From: Pyrus communis
Lineage: Eukaryota > Streptophyta > Magnoliopsida > Rosales > Rosaceae
Reading direction: 5' to 3'
Assembly (NCBI RefSeq): GCF_963583255.1
Contig: NC_084815.1
Coordinates: forward strand, 11,455,724 to 11,519,723
Length of the DNA stretch: 64,000 bases
The notes beneath the pieces were generated by a model. The model worked only from the letters and a program-made list of their open reading frames with translations, did not search any database and had not been told where the DNA came from. Position 1 is the first letter of the stretch. Each line of letters begins with the position of its first letter. Of the stretch, positions 1-9,411 are shown piece by piece. The translations under genes were made by a program, and so were the position numbers.

Positions 1-276
1 TGAATCAGCACATGCTTCAATCCGCCGTTTCCTCCTGGGTCATATGTACTCCAGGCATCTGGTATCATCTTTGGGGAAGAAGAAAGAATTGAGTATTTCG
101 AAAGGCTTGGCTGGGAGTGCACCCTCAGAGGTGAGGGAGAGTTGGGCATTTTCTTCAGGTTTGCCCTGCCATAAAAGACGAAGGTCGACATATATAGAGA
201 TAATATCAAGTGGTGGTACTTTTTACCCTTGTCGACAAACGTTTTGATCCCGCAATTCCGGCTTTTTGAAATAGTG

Positions 277-365
277 GCGCCTCTTCGATCTTTGAATACG
301 CCTCTTCGATTTCTGAGCAGGCGCCCCTTCGATTTCTGAACGACGCCCCTTCGCTTTCTGAACGA
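277..365 (+). repeat. Degenerate GC-rich minisatellite, about 20-bp unit
   Basis: Four imperfect units of the form CGCCYCTTCGATTTCTGAA lie in tandem. The copy in element K (about 34280-34350) has three units, so the array changed length between copies. Confidence 0.7.
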
Positions 366-617
366 CACGTGGTAGTGCAGATGCGGCTCCTTTTGACAAA
401 GCTGCACGCGTTTTCTGAAAAGCAGAGAAAGCGTCGCCGAACTTTGCGCTTGTCGGCTAAAGATGTGTAGTTGCGATGATGGCCTCCACGTGTTTTCAGC
501 TTTGTCAGAAATCTTTTGCCAAAGTTGAACGCGTCTTCTGAAAAGCCGAGAACGCGTCGCCTAAATTACGCCGGAAATTCCGGCTTTTTGAATTGGTGGA
601 CGCGTCGCCTTGGCTTC

Positions 618-625
618 TTATAGAG
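618..625 (+). promoter_or_regulatory. Possible TATA box of the captured ORF
   Basis: TTATAGAG lies about 110 bp before the ORF and is followed by an A/C-rich leader. The same motif and spacing occur in element K near 34597-34604. Function is inferred from position only. Confidence 0.35.
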
Positions 626-728
626 CTATCGATCACCACAACAAACACACTCTGAAGAATTCCCATTCTTGAAAATCGACTCCGACCCTTTGAAAATTTA
701 CTCCATCAACCCCTATCTTTGAACACCT

Positions 729-1409
729 TTGAAAAAAAAAGCAAACTCATCGAACCTTAGCTTGGAATTGAGCCTTAGCAGTGATACGGGCGCGCCGCGT
801 CAAGGTAATGTATGGCGCCCTTCTTTTTTATCTTCTAACGGTCCTCTTTCAGGTGAAGACTCGGTGATGCAGGACGCCACAACAGCTACAATAGTAGCTA
901 AAAACCTCCTCACACCAAAAGATAGTAGGCTGCTGTCAGGACGGTCTGATGAGTTGGCCGTTCAAGAGTCCCTCGCACTTAGTGTTCAGTGTGCGAGCTC
1001 TGTGTCCAACATGGGCCTACGCCTGCTTGCCCGCTCTCGTCAGGTGGAATCGTTGATGGCAGAGGTGGAAAGACTTAAGCAAGAGATCCAGCAGCTTAAG
1101 TACGAGAATAGAAGTTTGCATGTGCTTGCAAATAACTATTCGTCGGGGATGAAAAGGAAGCTTGATGAGCTGCAAGAATCTGAGGGTCGAATTCACAGTG
1201 ACCGTCAAAGGCTTGCGTCTTATCTCCAGAGGCACCTTTTTCCTGGGTCATCCAGCGCTTGGCCAAGTATTGAGGCCTGGAATGCTCTAGCTCCGATGCC
1301 TCCCGCTCCGATGGCTTCCGCTCCGATGCCTCCCGCTTCTATGCCTCCCGCTTCTGCGCCTTCCGCTTCTGCGCCTCGTAGTGGGGCTTCACGTAAACAA
1401 CCTTTGTGA
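729..1409 (+). pseudogene. Reverse-oriented coiled-coil ORF carried by element D (copy 1, no start ATG)
   Basis: An open frame of 226 codons lies opposite to the element's own coding strand. Residues about 95-165 form a leucine- and glutamate-rich heptad pattern (MGLRLLARSRQVESL, then EVERLKQEI and KYENRSL), a likely coiled coil. Residues about 188-220 are a Pro/Ala/Ser/Met repeat from a short tandem DNA repeat at about 1290-1380. No catalytic motif is visible. The frame opens with TTG: the ATG present in copy 2 (34719) is replaced here by an A run, so the first in-frame ATG is at 867 and translation from the ancestral start seems lost. Similar predicted proteins occur in Rosaceae as far as I recall (unchecked). 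Function unknown. Confidence 0.6.
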
Positions 1410-1489
1410 AGCTCCACCTTTCTCCATGTTTAGTATCTTTCTTTCAAATTTTTTTTTTTTCTTTTTTTTTTTTATTAACATAAATAAAA
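1410..1489. other. Spacer with poly-T between the two opposed ORFs
   Basis: A short AT-rich stretch with T runs (about 1449-1474) separates the end of the coiled-coil ORF from the end of the Gag-relic ORF. The two ORFs converge tail to tail here. Confidence 0.6.
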
Positions 1490-2824
1490 TCAAACGGCAT
1501 GGAATTTATCTTTGAATGGGCGGTGATACTTGAAATGATCCGATAATAGTTTAAATTCCATTTTGGGTGCCTGAATCATTAACCACATGTTAGTATAAAA
1601 GAAAATTGAAATTCGGGGAGGCGGCTTACCTGTGTGCTCCAAAATGAACTCCAGAATAAACACCCCTTCGAAAGTTATGACTTGTCCCGTGTCATAAAAT
1701 CCAACTTCCTTGGGAATTGTGGTTTCAAATTTGTCCTCTTTGATGCCTTCTACATCTTCTCCAGCCACTACCTTCTCTTGAATCATTCTTCTTGGTGTAC
1801 AAAGTCCTTTGAAGAATTCAACACCATCTAAAACTTGCTGTGTTGCACCAAGAATTTGAATAGCATTTTGCACCTTTGGGAAGGCTTCCACGATGTCCTT
1901 TTTACTCTCTTCTTGGTTGGGAATCAAAAACCTGCTAGGAAAAGGGACATTGGGTGGAATAACATCAAAATAACATGAAATTGGGACGTCCTTACTGGTG
2001 GTGGGTGGTTCAGAGGGCTTAGGGGGCTGCGGCAAGGGTTGTTCTACCCTTGCCGTGTGCATGTCTTCTTCCTCCTCCTCAATTAGCAGCTCTTCATCCA
2101 CTTCTAGGCTATGTTTGGACATTTTTAGGTCAGCTCCAACCTCCATAGCACTTCCCAAAGTGATAGCATTATGGATTTCAAAATCTTCCTTCGAGTTTTC
2201 AATAGTTGAGTTGGAAAGTTCACTTTGCTCTTGAATTTGTTTCATGAACTCCATAATCTGCCCAAATTGCTCGTCCAATTTACCCAACTTCTTGTCTTGA
2301 TTTTGTTCGTCCTGCGTCAAAGAGGTTAGTAATTGAAAATTTTTATCATTATCCATGGACATACTTGAACTTGATTGGAATTGTTGTGGGGGAGGTTGTG
2401 GTGGCTGCATAGGTGTTGTATTGAACTCCTCATATGGTTGCCAATATGCTTCTTGTTGAGCCTCCTTGGCTTGATTTTGTGACCCCTGCGCCAAAGAATT
2501 TATTTCATTAAGAATTTGAATATAATCTACTGGCGAACTTGAATTTAATTGAGCATATTGCATATGAAGTTGTGGTGGCTGCATAGGTCTTGAATAGAAC
2601 TCCTCATATGGTTGCCAATATGCTTCACGTTGAACTTGTTGATCTTCCCACCATATAGAGTTTGAATGATCCCTCCAATCTCTTTGTGGACATTGATTGG
2701 CTTGAAATCCTTGCCTATATGAAGCACCAAATGTAGGGACACTCTGCATTATGGTCCTTTCGGCATACGGCGACAATTTAGAAGTAAGATTTGCCAATTG
2801 AGCTTGAATGCTAGCAAAATCCAT
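1490..2824 (-). CDS. Shrunken Gag-derived protein of the non-autonomous element
   Basis: The 444-codon frame starts at an ATG about 160 bp after the primer-binding site, where gag starts in F and E. It lacks the capsid core, CCHC knuckle, protease and polymerase. It aligns by eye with linker parts of F's polyprotein: QRDWRDHSN matches the Gag segment after the knuckle, PLPQPPKPSE and NVPFPSRF match the pre-protease linker, and EHTGKPPPRIS with QAPKMEFKLLSDHFKY match the pre-RT linker [16 protein letters not shown]. So the protease appears excised and linkers fused. EAYWQPYEEF occurs twice (about residues 67 and 125). An acidic run lies near residue 250. The long intact frame hints at selection or recent origin. 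Confidence 0.75.
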   Translation of the reverse strand: MDFASIQAQLANLTSKLSPYAERTIMQSVPTFGASYRQGFQANQCPQRDWRDHSNSIWWEDQQVQREAYWQPYEEFYSRPMQPPQLHMQYAQLNSSSPVDYIQILNEINSLAQGSQNQAKEAQQEAYWQPYEEFNTTPMQPPQPPPQQFQSSSSMSMDNDKNFQLLTSLTQDEQNQDKKLGKLDEQFGQIMEFMKQIQEQSELSNSTIENSKEDFEIHNAITLGSAMEVGADLKMSKHSLEVDEELLIEEEEEDMHTARVEQPLPQPPKPSEPPTTSKDVPISCYFDVIPPNVPFPSRFLIPNQEESKKDIVEAFPKVQNAIQILGATQQVLDGVEFFKGLCTPRRMIQEKVVAGEDVEGIKEDKFETTIPKEVGFYDTGQVITFEGVFILEFILEHTGKPPPRISIFFYTNMWLMIQAPKMEFKLLSDHFKYHRPFKDKFHAV

Positions 2825-2961
2825 ATCTTACTTCTCTAGTACCTAAAAAGAAAGAGAACTAAATCAAAAATCAAAAGTAACAACAAACAAAGAAAACAAC
2901 ACTAAGTTAGAAACTAAAACGAAAACAACTAAACCAACCAAAAAAAAAAGAAAAGAACTAA

Positions 2962-2985
2962 GGGATTAGCAAAGTTGCTAATCCC
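2962..2985 (-). other. Hairpin overlapping the primer-binding site, element D
   Basis: GGGATTAGCAA and its complement form a perfect 11-bp stem around a 2-nt centre. One arm includes the last bases of the primer-binding site. Equivalent hairpins lie at the same place in E, F, A and B. Confidence 0.75.
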
Positions 2986-2999
2986 CGGCAACGGCGCCA
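2982..2999 (-). other. Primer-binding site, tRNA-Asp, element D
   Basis: On the minus strand this reads TGGCGCCGTTGCCGGGGA, the complement of the 3' 18 nt of plant tRNA-Asp including CCA. It lies five bases from the LTR end. Confidence 0.9.
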
Positions 3000-3911
3000 A
3001 AATTTGATGCGTGATTTACTTGACACTCAAATTAAACCCTCGTTTGACAATTGTAGTAGAATGGATAAGTGAGGGATCGTTCTAGACCGGGGATTAGGAG
3101 GGCTTGCAAATCTCTTGGAAACTGACTCAAAAACGTAAAATAAAGTTTAAAACACTAAACTAGACTCAAAGAATGCAAAATTAAAGTTTAAAACACTAAG
3201 ACAAACCAAAAACTCAAAATGCTTTAAAAACACAAACTAAATTGAATTCTAACTAAAATGAACATTAAAGCAAAAGGGGGATTGAGGTTTTTACGAAAAT
3301 TGAAATAACGAAACAAGTTAATAAACTAGACAGAATGTAAATATGAAATTTATGGATGAATGCTAGCTAAGGGGTTCATCTCCATACATGTTACACTTGC
3401 ATACAAGATTGATTCTCAGTTGGTCTTTCGATAAATTATGAAACTCAACGCCCCGGGTTAATTAGGTCCGCTTAAATTAACCGTCAAGTTCTCCTTAAGT
3501 TAATGAATTGGATGGGTTAGCGCAACGCAATTCACCACATTCTCCAAAAGTCCTTTACGTGAAAAGCACAATAAAGATACAATCAAAGATCATTAAGCAT
3601 TATGAAAACTATAAGTGTTGACGAGGCATTCGTTACTATGGAATACGCATGAAACTTATGCCAAGAATTCGTTTAACGCGATTGTTTATAAGCAACCTCC
3701 ACTACTTGTGAATATAAGTTCATAACGATTAGGTGAAATTCACTTATATTCTAGCGTCATATTTATGCATGAAAATTAAGCGCGCATTCTTAATAAACAT
3801 TCATAAATAAGTTATCAATCAAACGGTTAAACAAATTGAATTCAAAACTTATGAAATTCCAACGAAAGGTAATCAAATCAAAATGCAAGTATAAACATTT
3901 ATTTCGAATCA

Positions 3912-3929
3912 CCCCCTAGCTAAAGGGGG
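3912..3929 (-). other. GC-rich R/U5 hairpin, element D LTR
   Basis: CCCCCTAGCTAAAGGGGG; on the coding strand CCCCC and GGGGG pair around a loop that includes TAGCTA, a self-complementary hexamer. The same hairpin occurs in most family-1 LTRs here. Confidence 0.7.
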
Positions 3930-4439
3930 GGTTTATTTCCTCATAACTTTGAAATTAAAGAAACACCTAAACATTCCAACAACTCAAACTTGAATTGTAT
4001 GAACGTTTAGGCACTCTTCTCTTCCATTCCTCATACGTACAAAACAAAGAGAATTGAATTTAAACTTTGAAATCAAAGAAACACCTAAACATTCCAACAA
4101 CTCAAACTTGAATTGTATGAACGTTTAGGCCCTCTTATCTTCCTCGTTGTTGTAGCACAAGGTCTAAGGTGAGGTTTGGGGGATTATGGAAATGGTAGAG
4201 GAGTGGTTTGGAGGGTTGGGAAGTGGTGGAAATGGAAAGATGGTTTTGGATTCTAAGGGGACTCACGGCAAAGAGAAGGAATGGAAGTGTTTGTGGTGTG
4301 TTGTGTTGTGAATGAGATATTTTGAATGATGGGAATGCAAGGGTACTTATAGGAGGAGTGGAGATGTATATGGCTATTTGTTTAAGGTGTTTGTGTGGAG
4401 GAATGATGGAGAATTGCATCTGGAATGGCTGCAATGATG

Positions 4440-4675
4440 AAAGAATAAGTGAATGATTATGATAAGTGTATAAGTGAATGATTATGATAAGTGTATGATA
4501 TGTTAAGTGATAAATGAATGATATGTTAAGTGATAAATGAATGATATGTGGTGAGTGATAAGTGAATGGAAGTGATAAGTGATAAGTGAATGGAAGTGAT
4601 AAGTGAATGGTTTGATAAGTGAATGATATGATAAGTGAATGCTTATAATAAGTGAATGATATGATAAATGAATGC
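4440..4675 (-). repeat. GATAAG-rich tandem array in U3 of the D LTR
   Basis: Imperfect repeats of GATAAGTGAATGAT (CACTTATC on the coding strand). GATAAG is the plant I-box core. Homologous arrays occur in G, C1, P and E but not in C3 or K. Confidence 0.7.
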
Positions 4676-5070
4676 TTTAAGTGTTTAAAATAGGGAACAA
4701 AGCCCTTCCTTGCATGGCAAGGAAGGGAGACACAAGGAAACACACGACAATGTCCTAAGGTTGCAAGGAATGCTGTTTTTGTGTTCTAAAATGCGTAGGA
4801 GTCTTCAATGATGCTTAAACATGAGGTCTTTTAGGATTTAACTTTCCTACTTCAAGTCTTTAATTTCGTCCATCCTCTTGGCTCCAAGCATATGATATCC
4901 ATTCCAATCTCTAATTTGCTCCAAAAGGCTCCAAAAGGCATCCTTTTGCATACCTTGCCCTTAGAACCTGAAAACACACAAAAGAAGCATAAAGGACTAA
5001 AATAACTAGAGAAACATAACGTAAATGCACGAGAACAAGCCATTTAAGTCGCATGAATATGCTCCTATCA

Positions 5071-6740
5071 GGTAACTAAGTATGTTGATGCAAATTCGTT
5101 GAATTTTATCACCCATAACTTCAAGTGTTGTTCCTTGCTGTTTTAAAAATGTTTTTAAAACTGTTTTAGTGTGTTTTGACTTAAAAATTCGAAAATCCCA
5201 TAAAAATTTGAAAAATTGTCTTGAAAAACCCAAAAAGAGTTGTTTTAAAGTTGTTTTTGTGTGTTTGTGTCGTAGGTCACCTTCCAACACAATGATAAGG
5301 ATTTGGTTTGTAATTGCATGACTGTTAAAAAGAGTTATAAACATGGAGAAAAGTTTGATTTACTCTTGGTATATGCTTAGTTATGGTTATAATGTATGAC
5401 TTCACATGCAATCATAAAAGAAAAAAATTCGTTTTTGTAACATGCTTGAAAGAAGGAACTCAAACAAACGCTACAACCCTGAGAGACTTGAGCCTATAAC
5501 GTTCTTTGGAGAGTATAATCTGTGATTCCTTGTTTTCTAAAGTCGTTGCATGATCTCATTATTCTTTGCTTGGTTACTACTTAGAAGGCGTTTCATCATA
5601 TAGTTCCAAATGCTAGAACTCATGCCCATTTCATTCAAAGCATGTTATTGATTTGCATAACATATATCAAGATGAAGTTGTGTAGTTGCCACCATAGCCA
5701 AATAGCCTCACTTCCCATATTTCGTATTTGTTGTAAGTTTTAACCTCGTTGAGCCTTGTTTAGCCTCTATTCTTTGTTTACCCATATTTTCCTCACCTAG
5801 CCTAGTTTAGGACAATCCACACCCTTGTTCTTAAAAGATAGTGAGCATGACTTAAATGAATTCCTTTTGAGTTACATTATGCAAGAAAATGAGTGTGGGG
5901 GAAGGAATGCTTGTTCTTAAGTATGTTTGAGATTCAAAAGAAAAGAAAGATAGAAAGAAAAAAAAAAAAAAAAAAGAGAGCTTGAAAAAAAAAATGAAAG
6001 AATGAGTGATTGAAGAAAGGGTCCAAAAAGTGAATATGGCCCTAAGTTTTGTGTGACTTTCCCTTGGGTGTTCAAAGTTGACTTCTGCGTTCTTAAGGGA
6101 ATTCTAAGTGCCTAATTCAATACTTTGCTCACTATTGCTTTAAGAATGTTTGTTTATCCTTCACCTTTCATTGTTATTCAATACCCTAGCCCCGTTACAA
6201 CCCTTGACTTCTATCTTGAGTGTTATGTATTTCAATTGTGGAGTTTGAACTTGGTATGAGCTTATGGTGTCACTGGTTCTCGCGTCTAAGTAGTAGCATT
6301 CCATTCATGAGATCATATCTAAACATGCTTATTAACTCCAGAAATTGCTTCCTTTGAAATACATATATGTGAGTGTTCGTTTTTATGTTTACATCAATCT
6401 TCTCACATATAACTAGTTTAGGGTGTGTAGTCAGAAAATCTGAGTGAAAACTGAGTGCATATCTTGTAAGGATTTAAGCAAATTCTCTAAGGCATGTTAC
6501 TACATTCAAAATATAGTTTTAAATGCTTAATTGTGAATTAGTATGTGGTGACTATGATTAAGTATGTACTTAAGTGTAAAGATGACTAAAATCTGTGGGA
6601 ATGATGATTTTTAACGTGTCATGTGCATTGGAAATCCCTAAGACGGTTGTTGGAAGGTTTAGGTTGTGTTTTACTTATTTTGTTTCGTTTGGTTTTGTTT
6701 TGTTTTTCTTTCTGTTTTGCTCGAGGACTAGCAAAAGATA
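5071..6740 (+). other. 3' untranslated region of element G, non-coding
   Basis: No credible ORF. It matches the reverse complement of 29283-30968 in K and is related to 50865-52524 in F. It holds a middle purine tract at 5892-5901, A-rich runs (about 5955-5995), and the conserved CTCGAGGACTAGCAAAA block just before the polypurine tract. Confidence 0.75.
5892..5901 (+). other. Middle polypurine-like tract of element G
   Basis: AGTGTGGGGG, the same core as the true polypurine tract 849 bp downstream. Equivalents lie at 30144-30153 (K) and 51713-51723 (F). Confidence 0.6.
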
Positions 6741-6754
6741 AGTGTGGGGGTATT
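6741..6754 (+). other. Polypurine tract of element G
   Basis: AGTGTGGGGGTATT lies directly before the TG of the 3' LTR, where plus-strand DNA synthesis is primed in LTR elements. Confidence 0.85.
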
Positions 6755-7149
6755 TGATAGGAGCATATTCATGTGACTTAAATGGCTTGTTCTCGTGCAT
6801 TTACGTTATGTTTCTCTAGTTATTTTAGTCCTTTATGCTTCTTTTGTGTGTTTTCAGGTTCTAAGGGCAAGGTATGCAAAAGGATGCCTTTTGGAGCCTT
6901 TTGGAGCAAATTAGAGATTGGAATGGATATCATATGCTTGGAGCCAAGAGGATGGACGAAATTAAAGACTTGAAGTAGGAAAGTTAAATCCTAAAAGACC
7001 TCATGTTTAAGCATCATTGAAGACTCCTACGCATTTTAGAACACAAAAACAACATTCCTTGCAACCTTAGGACATTGTCGTGTGTTTCCTTGTGTCTCCC
7101 TTCCTTGCCATGCAAGGAAGGGCTTTGTTCCCTATTTTAAACACTTAAA

Positions 7150-7360
7150 GCATTCATTTATCATATCATTCACTTATTATAAGCATTCACTTATCATATC
7201 ATTCACTTATCAAACCATTCACTTATCACTTCCATTCACTTATCACTTATCACTTCCATTCACTTATCACTCACCACATATCATTCATTTATCACTTAAC
7301 ATATCATTCATTTATCACTTAACATATCATACACTTATCATAATCATTCACTTATTCTTT
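7150..7360 (+). repeat. CACTTATCATT tandem array in the G LTR U3
   Basis: Imperfect tandem copies of CATTCACTTATCATAT-like units. On the other strand each gives GATAAG. Confidence 0.7.
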
Positions 7361-8072
7361 CATCATTCAACCACCAATTCAACACATGCATTTCAAACCT
7401 TTCAACACCCTTTAATCATCTCCCTTTAAGTTATGATTTTATTTCCTAACCCTACATGCATTATTTATTAGCATCTTCACATGCATTCACACACACTTCA
7501 CACAAACAAACAACTCAAAACCGTGAGCTCCCATTCCCTTATGCCATTTTCAGATTTCCACCCACTAACCTAGTCATCAACACATGCATTCCCTTCACAT
7601 TCACCCACATGCACTCCCACTCTTTAATCATATGCACTCCCATCATAATTCCACCACCAATTCAGCCACAAAACATTATCATTGCACCACATTCAACCAC
7701 TCCACATCCCTCACCAAGAAACCATTCAACACACACATGCATCCTGAAATTCTTTGCCATGCAATCACATGCATTTCCCTTGACATTTTCAGCCATCACA
7801 CTTCATCATTACACCACCATTCACTCTTTAACCCACACACACTTCACACAAACAACATTCACATGCATTCACATGCATTTCCAACACAAAACACACTCAA
7901 AACCGTGGCCACCTTTGCATTTCAGGATTCCCATTTGCATTTTCAGATTTCCAGCTTTCCCTTTTATTTTCCAGCTTTCATTCTTCATCATTGCAGCCAT
8001 TCCACATGCAATTCTCCATCATTCCTCCACACAAACACCTTAAACAAATAGCCATATACATCTCCACTCCTC

Positions 8073-8081
8073 CTATAAATA
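8073..8081 (+). promoter_or_regulatory. LTR TATA box, element G
   Basis: CTATAAATA. The same box is found at 23658-23666 (C1), 32657-32665 (C3), 38946-38954 (P), 61870-61878 (E), and on the minus strand at 28403-28411 (K), 49939-49947 and 59791-59799 (F). Confidence 0.75.
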
Positions 8082-8283
8082 CCCTTGCATTCCCATCATT
8101 CAAAACATCTCATTTCATACACAACACACCACAAACACTTCCATTCCTTCTCTTTGCCGTGAGTCCCCTTAGAATCCAAAACAATCTTTCCATTTCCATC
8201 ACTCCTCACTCCATTCCACATTTCCATAATCCCCCAAACCTCACCTTAGACCTTGTGCTACAACAACGAGGAAGAGAAGAGGA

Positions 8284-8447
8284 CCTAAACGTTCATACAA
8301 TTCAAGTTTGAGTTGTTGGAATGTTTAGGTGATTCTTTGATTTCAATGTTTCATTTTAATTCTCTTTGTTTTGTACGTATAAGGAATGGAAGAGAAGAGT
8401 GCCTAAACGTTCATACAATTCAAGTTTGAGTTGTTGGAATGTTTAGG
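8284..8447 (+). repeat. Duplicated R-region repeat downstream of the TATA box
   Basis: Two copies of a 46-bp block, each starting CCTAAACGTTC and ending GGAATGTTTAGG, lie 118 bp apart. The block ends can pair (CCTAAAC with GTTTAGG). Two spaced copies also occur in C1, C3, P, D, K and E; I and F show one. Confidence 0.7.
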
Positions 8448-8482
8448 TGTTTCTTTGATTTCAACGTAATGAGGAACTAAAA

Positions 8483-8500
8483 CCCCCTTTAGCTAGGGGG
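8483..8500 (+). other. GC-rich R/U5 hairpin, element G LTR
   Basis: CCCCCTTTAGCTAGGGGG: five C-G pairs around a loop with the self-complementary TAGCTA. Confidence 0.7.
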
Positions 8501-9411
8501 TGATTCGAAATAAATGTTTATGCTTGCATTTTGATTTGATTACTTCTAATTGCGTTTCATAAGTTGTGGTTCAATTTGTTTAACCGTTTGATTGATAACT
8601 TATTTATGTATGTTTATTAAGAGTGTACACTTAATTTTCATGCATGAATATGACGCTAGAATATAAGTGAGTTTCACCTAATAGTTACGAACTTATATTC
8701 ACAAGTAGTGGAGGTTGCTTATAAACAATCGCGTTAAATGAATTCTTGGCATAAGTTTCATGCGTATTCCATAGTAACGAATGCCTCGTCAACACTTAAA
8801 GTTTTCATGATGCTTAATGATTTTTGATTGTATCTTTATTGTGCTTTTCACGTAAAGGACTTTTGGAGAATGTTGTGAATTGCGTTGCGCTAACCCATCC
8901 AATTCATTAACTTAAGGAAAACTTGACGGTTAATTTAAGCGGACCTAATTGACCCGGGGCGTTGAGAATTAATGATTTGTTGAAATGCAATTGGAAATCT
9001 TTTTATTATGCAAGTGTAACATGTATGGAGATGAACCCCTTAGCTATTCTATCATCCATTCATTCCATTTCATCAATTCCATATTTACATTCTGTTTTAA
9101 TTTGTTCATTTAATTTAATTTCGTATAAACTTAAATCCCCCTTTACTTTAATGTCAATTTAGTTAGAAATCATTTTAGTTTGTGTTTTTTAAAGCATTTT
9201 GAGTTTTTGGTTTGTCTTAGTGTTTTAAACTTTAAATTTTGCATTCTTTGAGTCTAGTTTAGTGTTTTAAACTTTATTTTACGTTTTTGAGTCAGTTTCC
9301 AAGAGATTAACAATCCCTCCTAATCCCCGGTCCAGAACGATCCCTACTTATACATATACTACAATTTGACGAAAAGAGGGTTTAATTTGTGCGCGTATAA
9401 ATCTCGCATCA

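Larger units (their letters stand above)
1..728 (+). other. Upstream part of the segment captured in element D
   Basis: Non-coding stretch ahead of the reverse-oriented ORF. It matches 31650-31877 joined to 34232-34710 in element K, where a solo LTR splits it. It holds a GC-rich degenerate tandem repeat (about 277-365), a TATA-like TTATAGAG at 618-625, and an A/C-rich stretch to 728 that looks like a plant 5' leader. Short open frames here carry no recognisable domain. The segment appears to be an acquired gene with its own promoter, but that is inference. Confidence 0.55.
1..5070 (-). mobile_element. Element D: non-autonomous family-1 LTR retrotransposon, 5' part
   Basis: Read on the minus strand, this has an LTR (3005-5070), a tRNA-Asp primer-binding site, a short Gag-derived ORF, then a foreign segment with an ORF on the opposite strand. 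The element runs off the left window edge, so its 3' LTR is not seen. Bases 1-1000 match 31650-31877 plus 34232-34978 in element K, so D and K are two copies of one family. No protease, reverse transcriptase or integrase is visible. The right flank (5071 on) is the 3' untranslated region of element G, so D inserted into G. The matching target duplication would lie left of the window. Confidence 0.85.
3005..5070 (-). repeat. 5' LTR of element D (family 1)
   Basis: Ends are TGATGCG (left) and CCTATCA (right), which read TGATAGG...GCATCA on the coding strand. It borders the primer-binding site on the left, so it is the 5' LTR. A TATA-like box lies at 4344-4352, a GATAAG-rich tandem array at about 4440-4675, the paired R-region repeats near 3955-4135, and a GC-rich hairpin at 3912-3929. 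Confidence 0.9.
5071..9411 (+). mobile_element. Element G: 3' part of a family-1 LTR retrotransposon
   Basis: It consists of a 3' untranslated region (5071-6740), a polypurine tract and a 3' LTR. The left side is cut by the insertion of D, exactly at the first purine tract as judged from K and F. The coding part and 5' LTR lie left of the window. The right flank begins CAATG inside LTR fragment H, so G appears inserted into H; the matching duplication is not in view. Confidence 0.8.
6755..9411 (+). repeat. 3' LTR of element G (family 1)
   Basis: Begins TGATAGGAGC after the polypurine tract and ends CTCGCATCA. Within it are a CACTTATC array (7150-7360), dense CATGCA motifs in U3, a TATA box CTATAAATA at 8073-8081, a 118-bp-spaced pair of R-region repeats (8284-8329 and 8402-8447), and a hairpin at 8483-8500. 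Histidine-rich short frames here reflect the CAT-rich repeats, not genes. Confidence 0.9.

Noticed and set aside
6782..6973. 63-codon frame at the start of family-1 LTRs, repeated at 4852-5043
   Set aside because: Present only because the LTR is repeated; it lies in U3 upstream of the TATA box and has no domain.
7456..8051. Histidine-rich open frames (HSH, HMH runs) in this and other LTRs (also 9431-9882, 23028-23663, 28402-28998, 38303-39201, 40795-41651, 61484-62012)
   Set aside because: They come from CATGCA and CATTCAC repeats. They overlap in several frames, change length between LTR copies, and lie in U3, so they are not credible genes.
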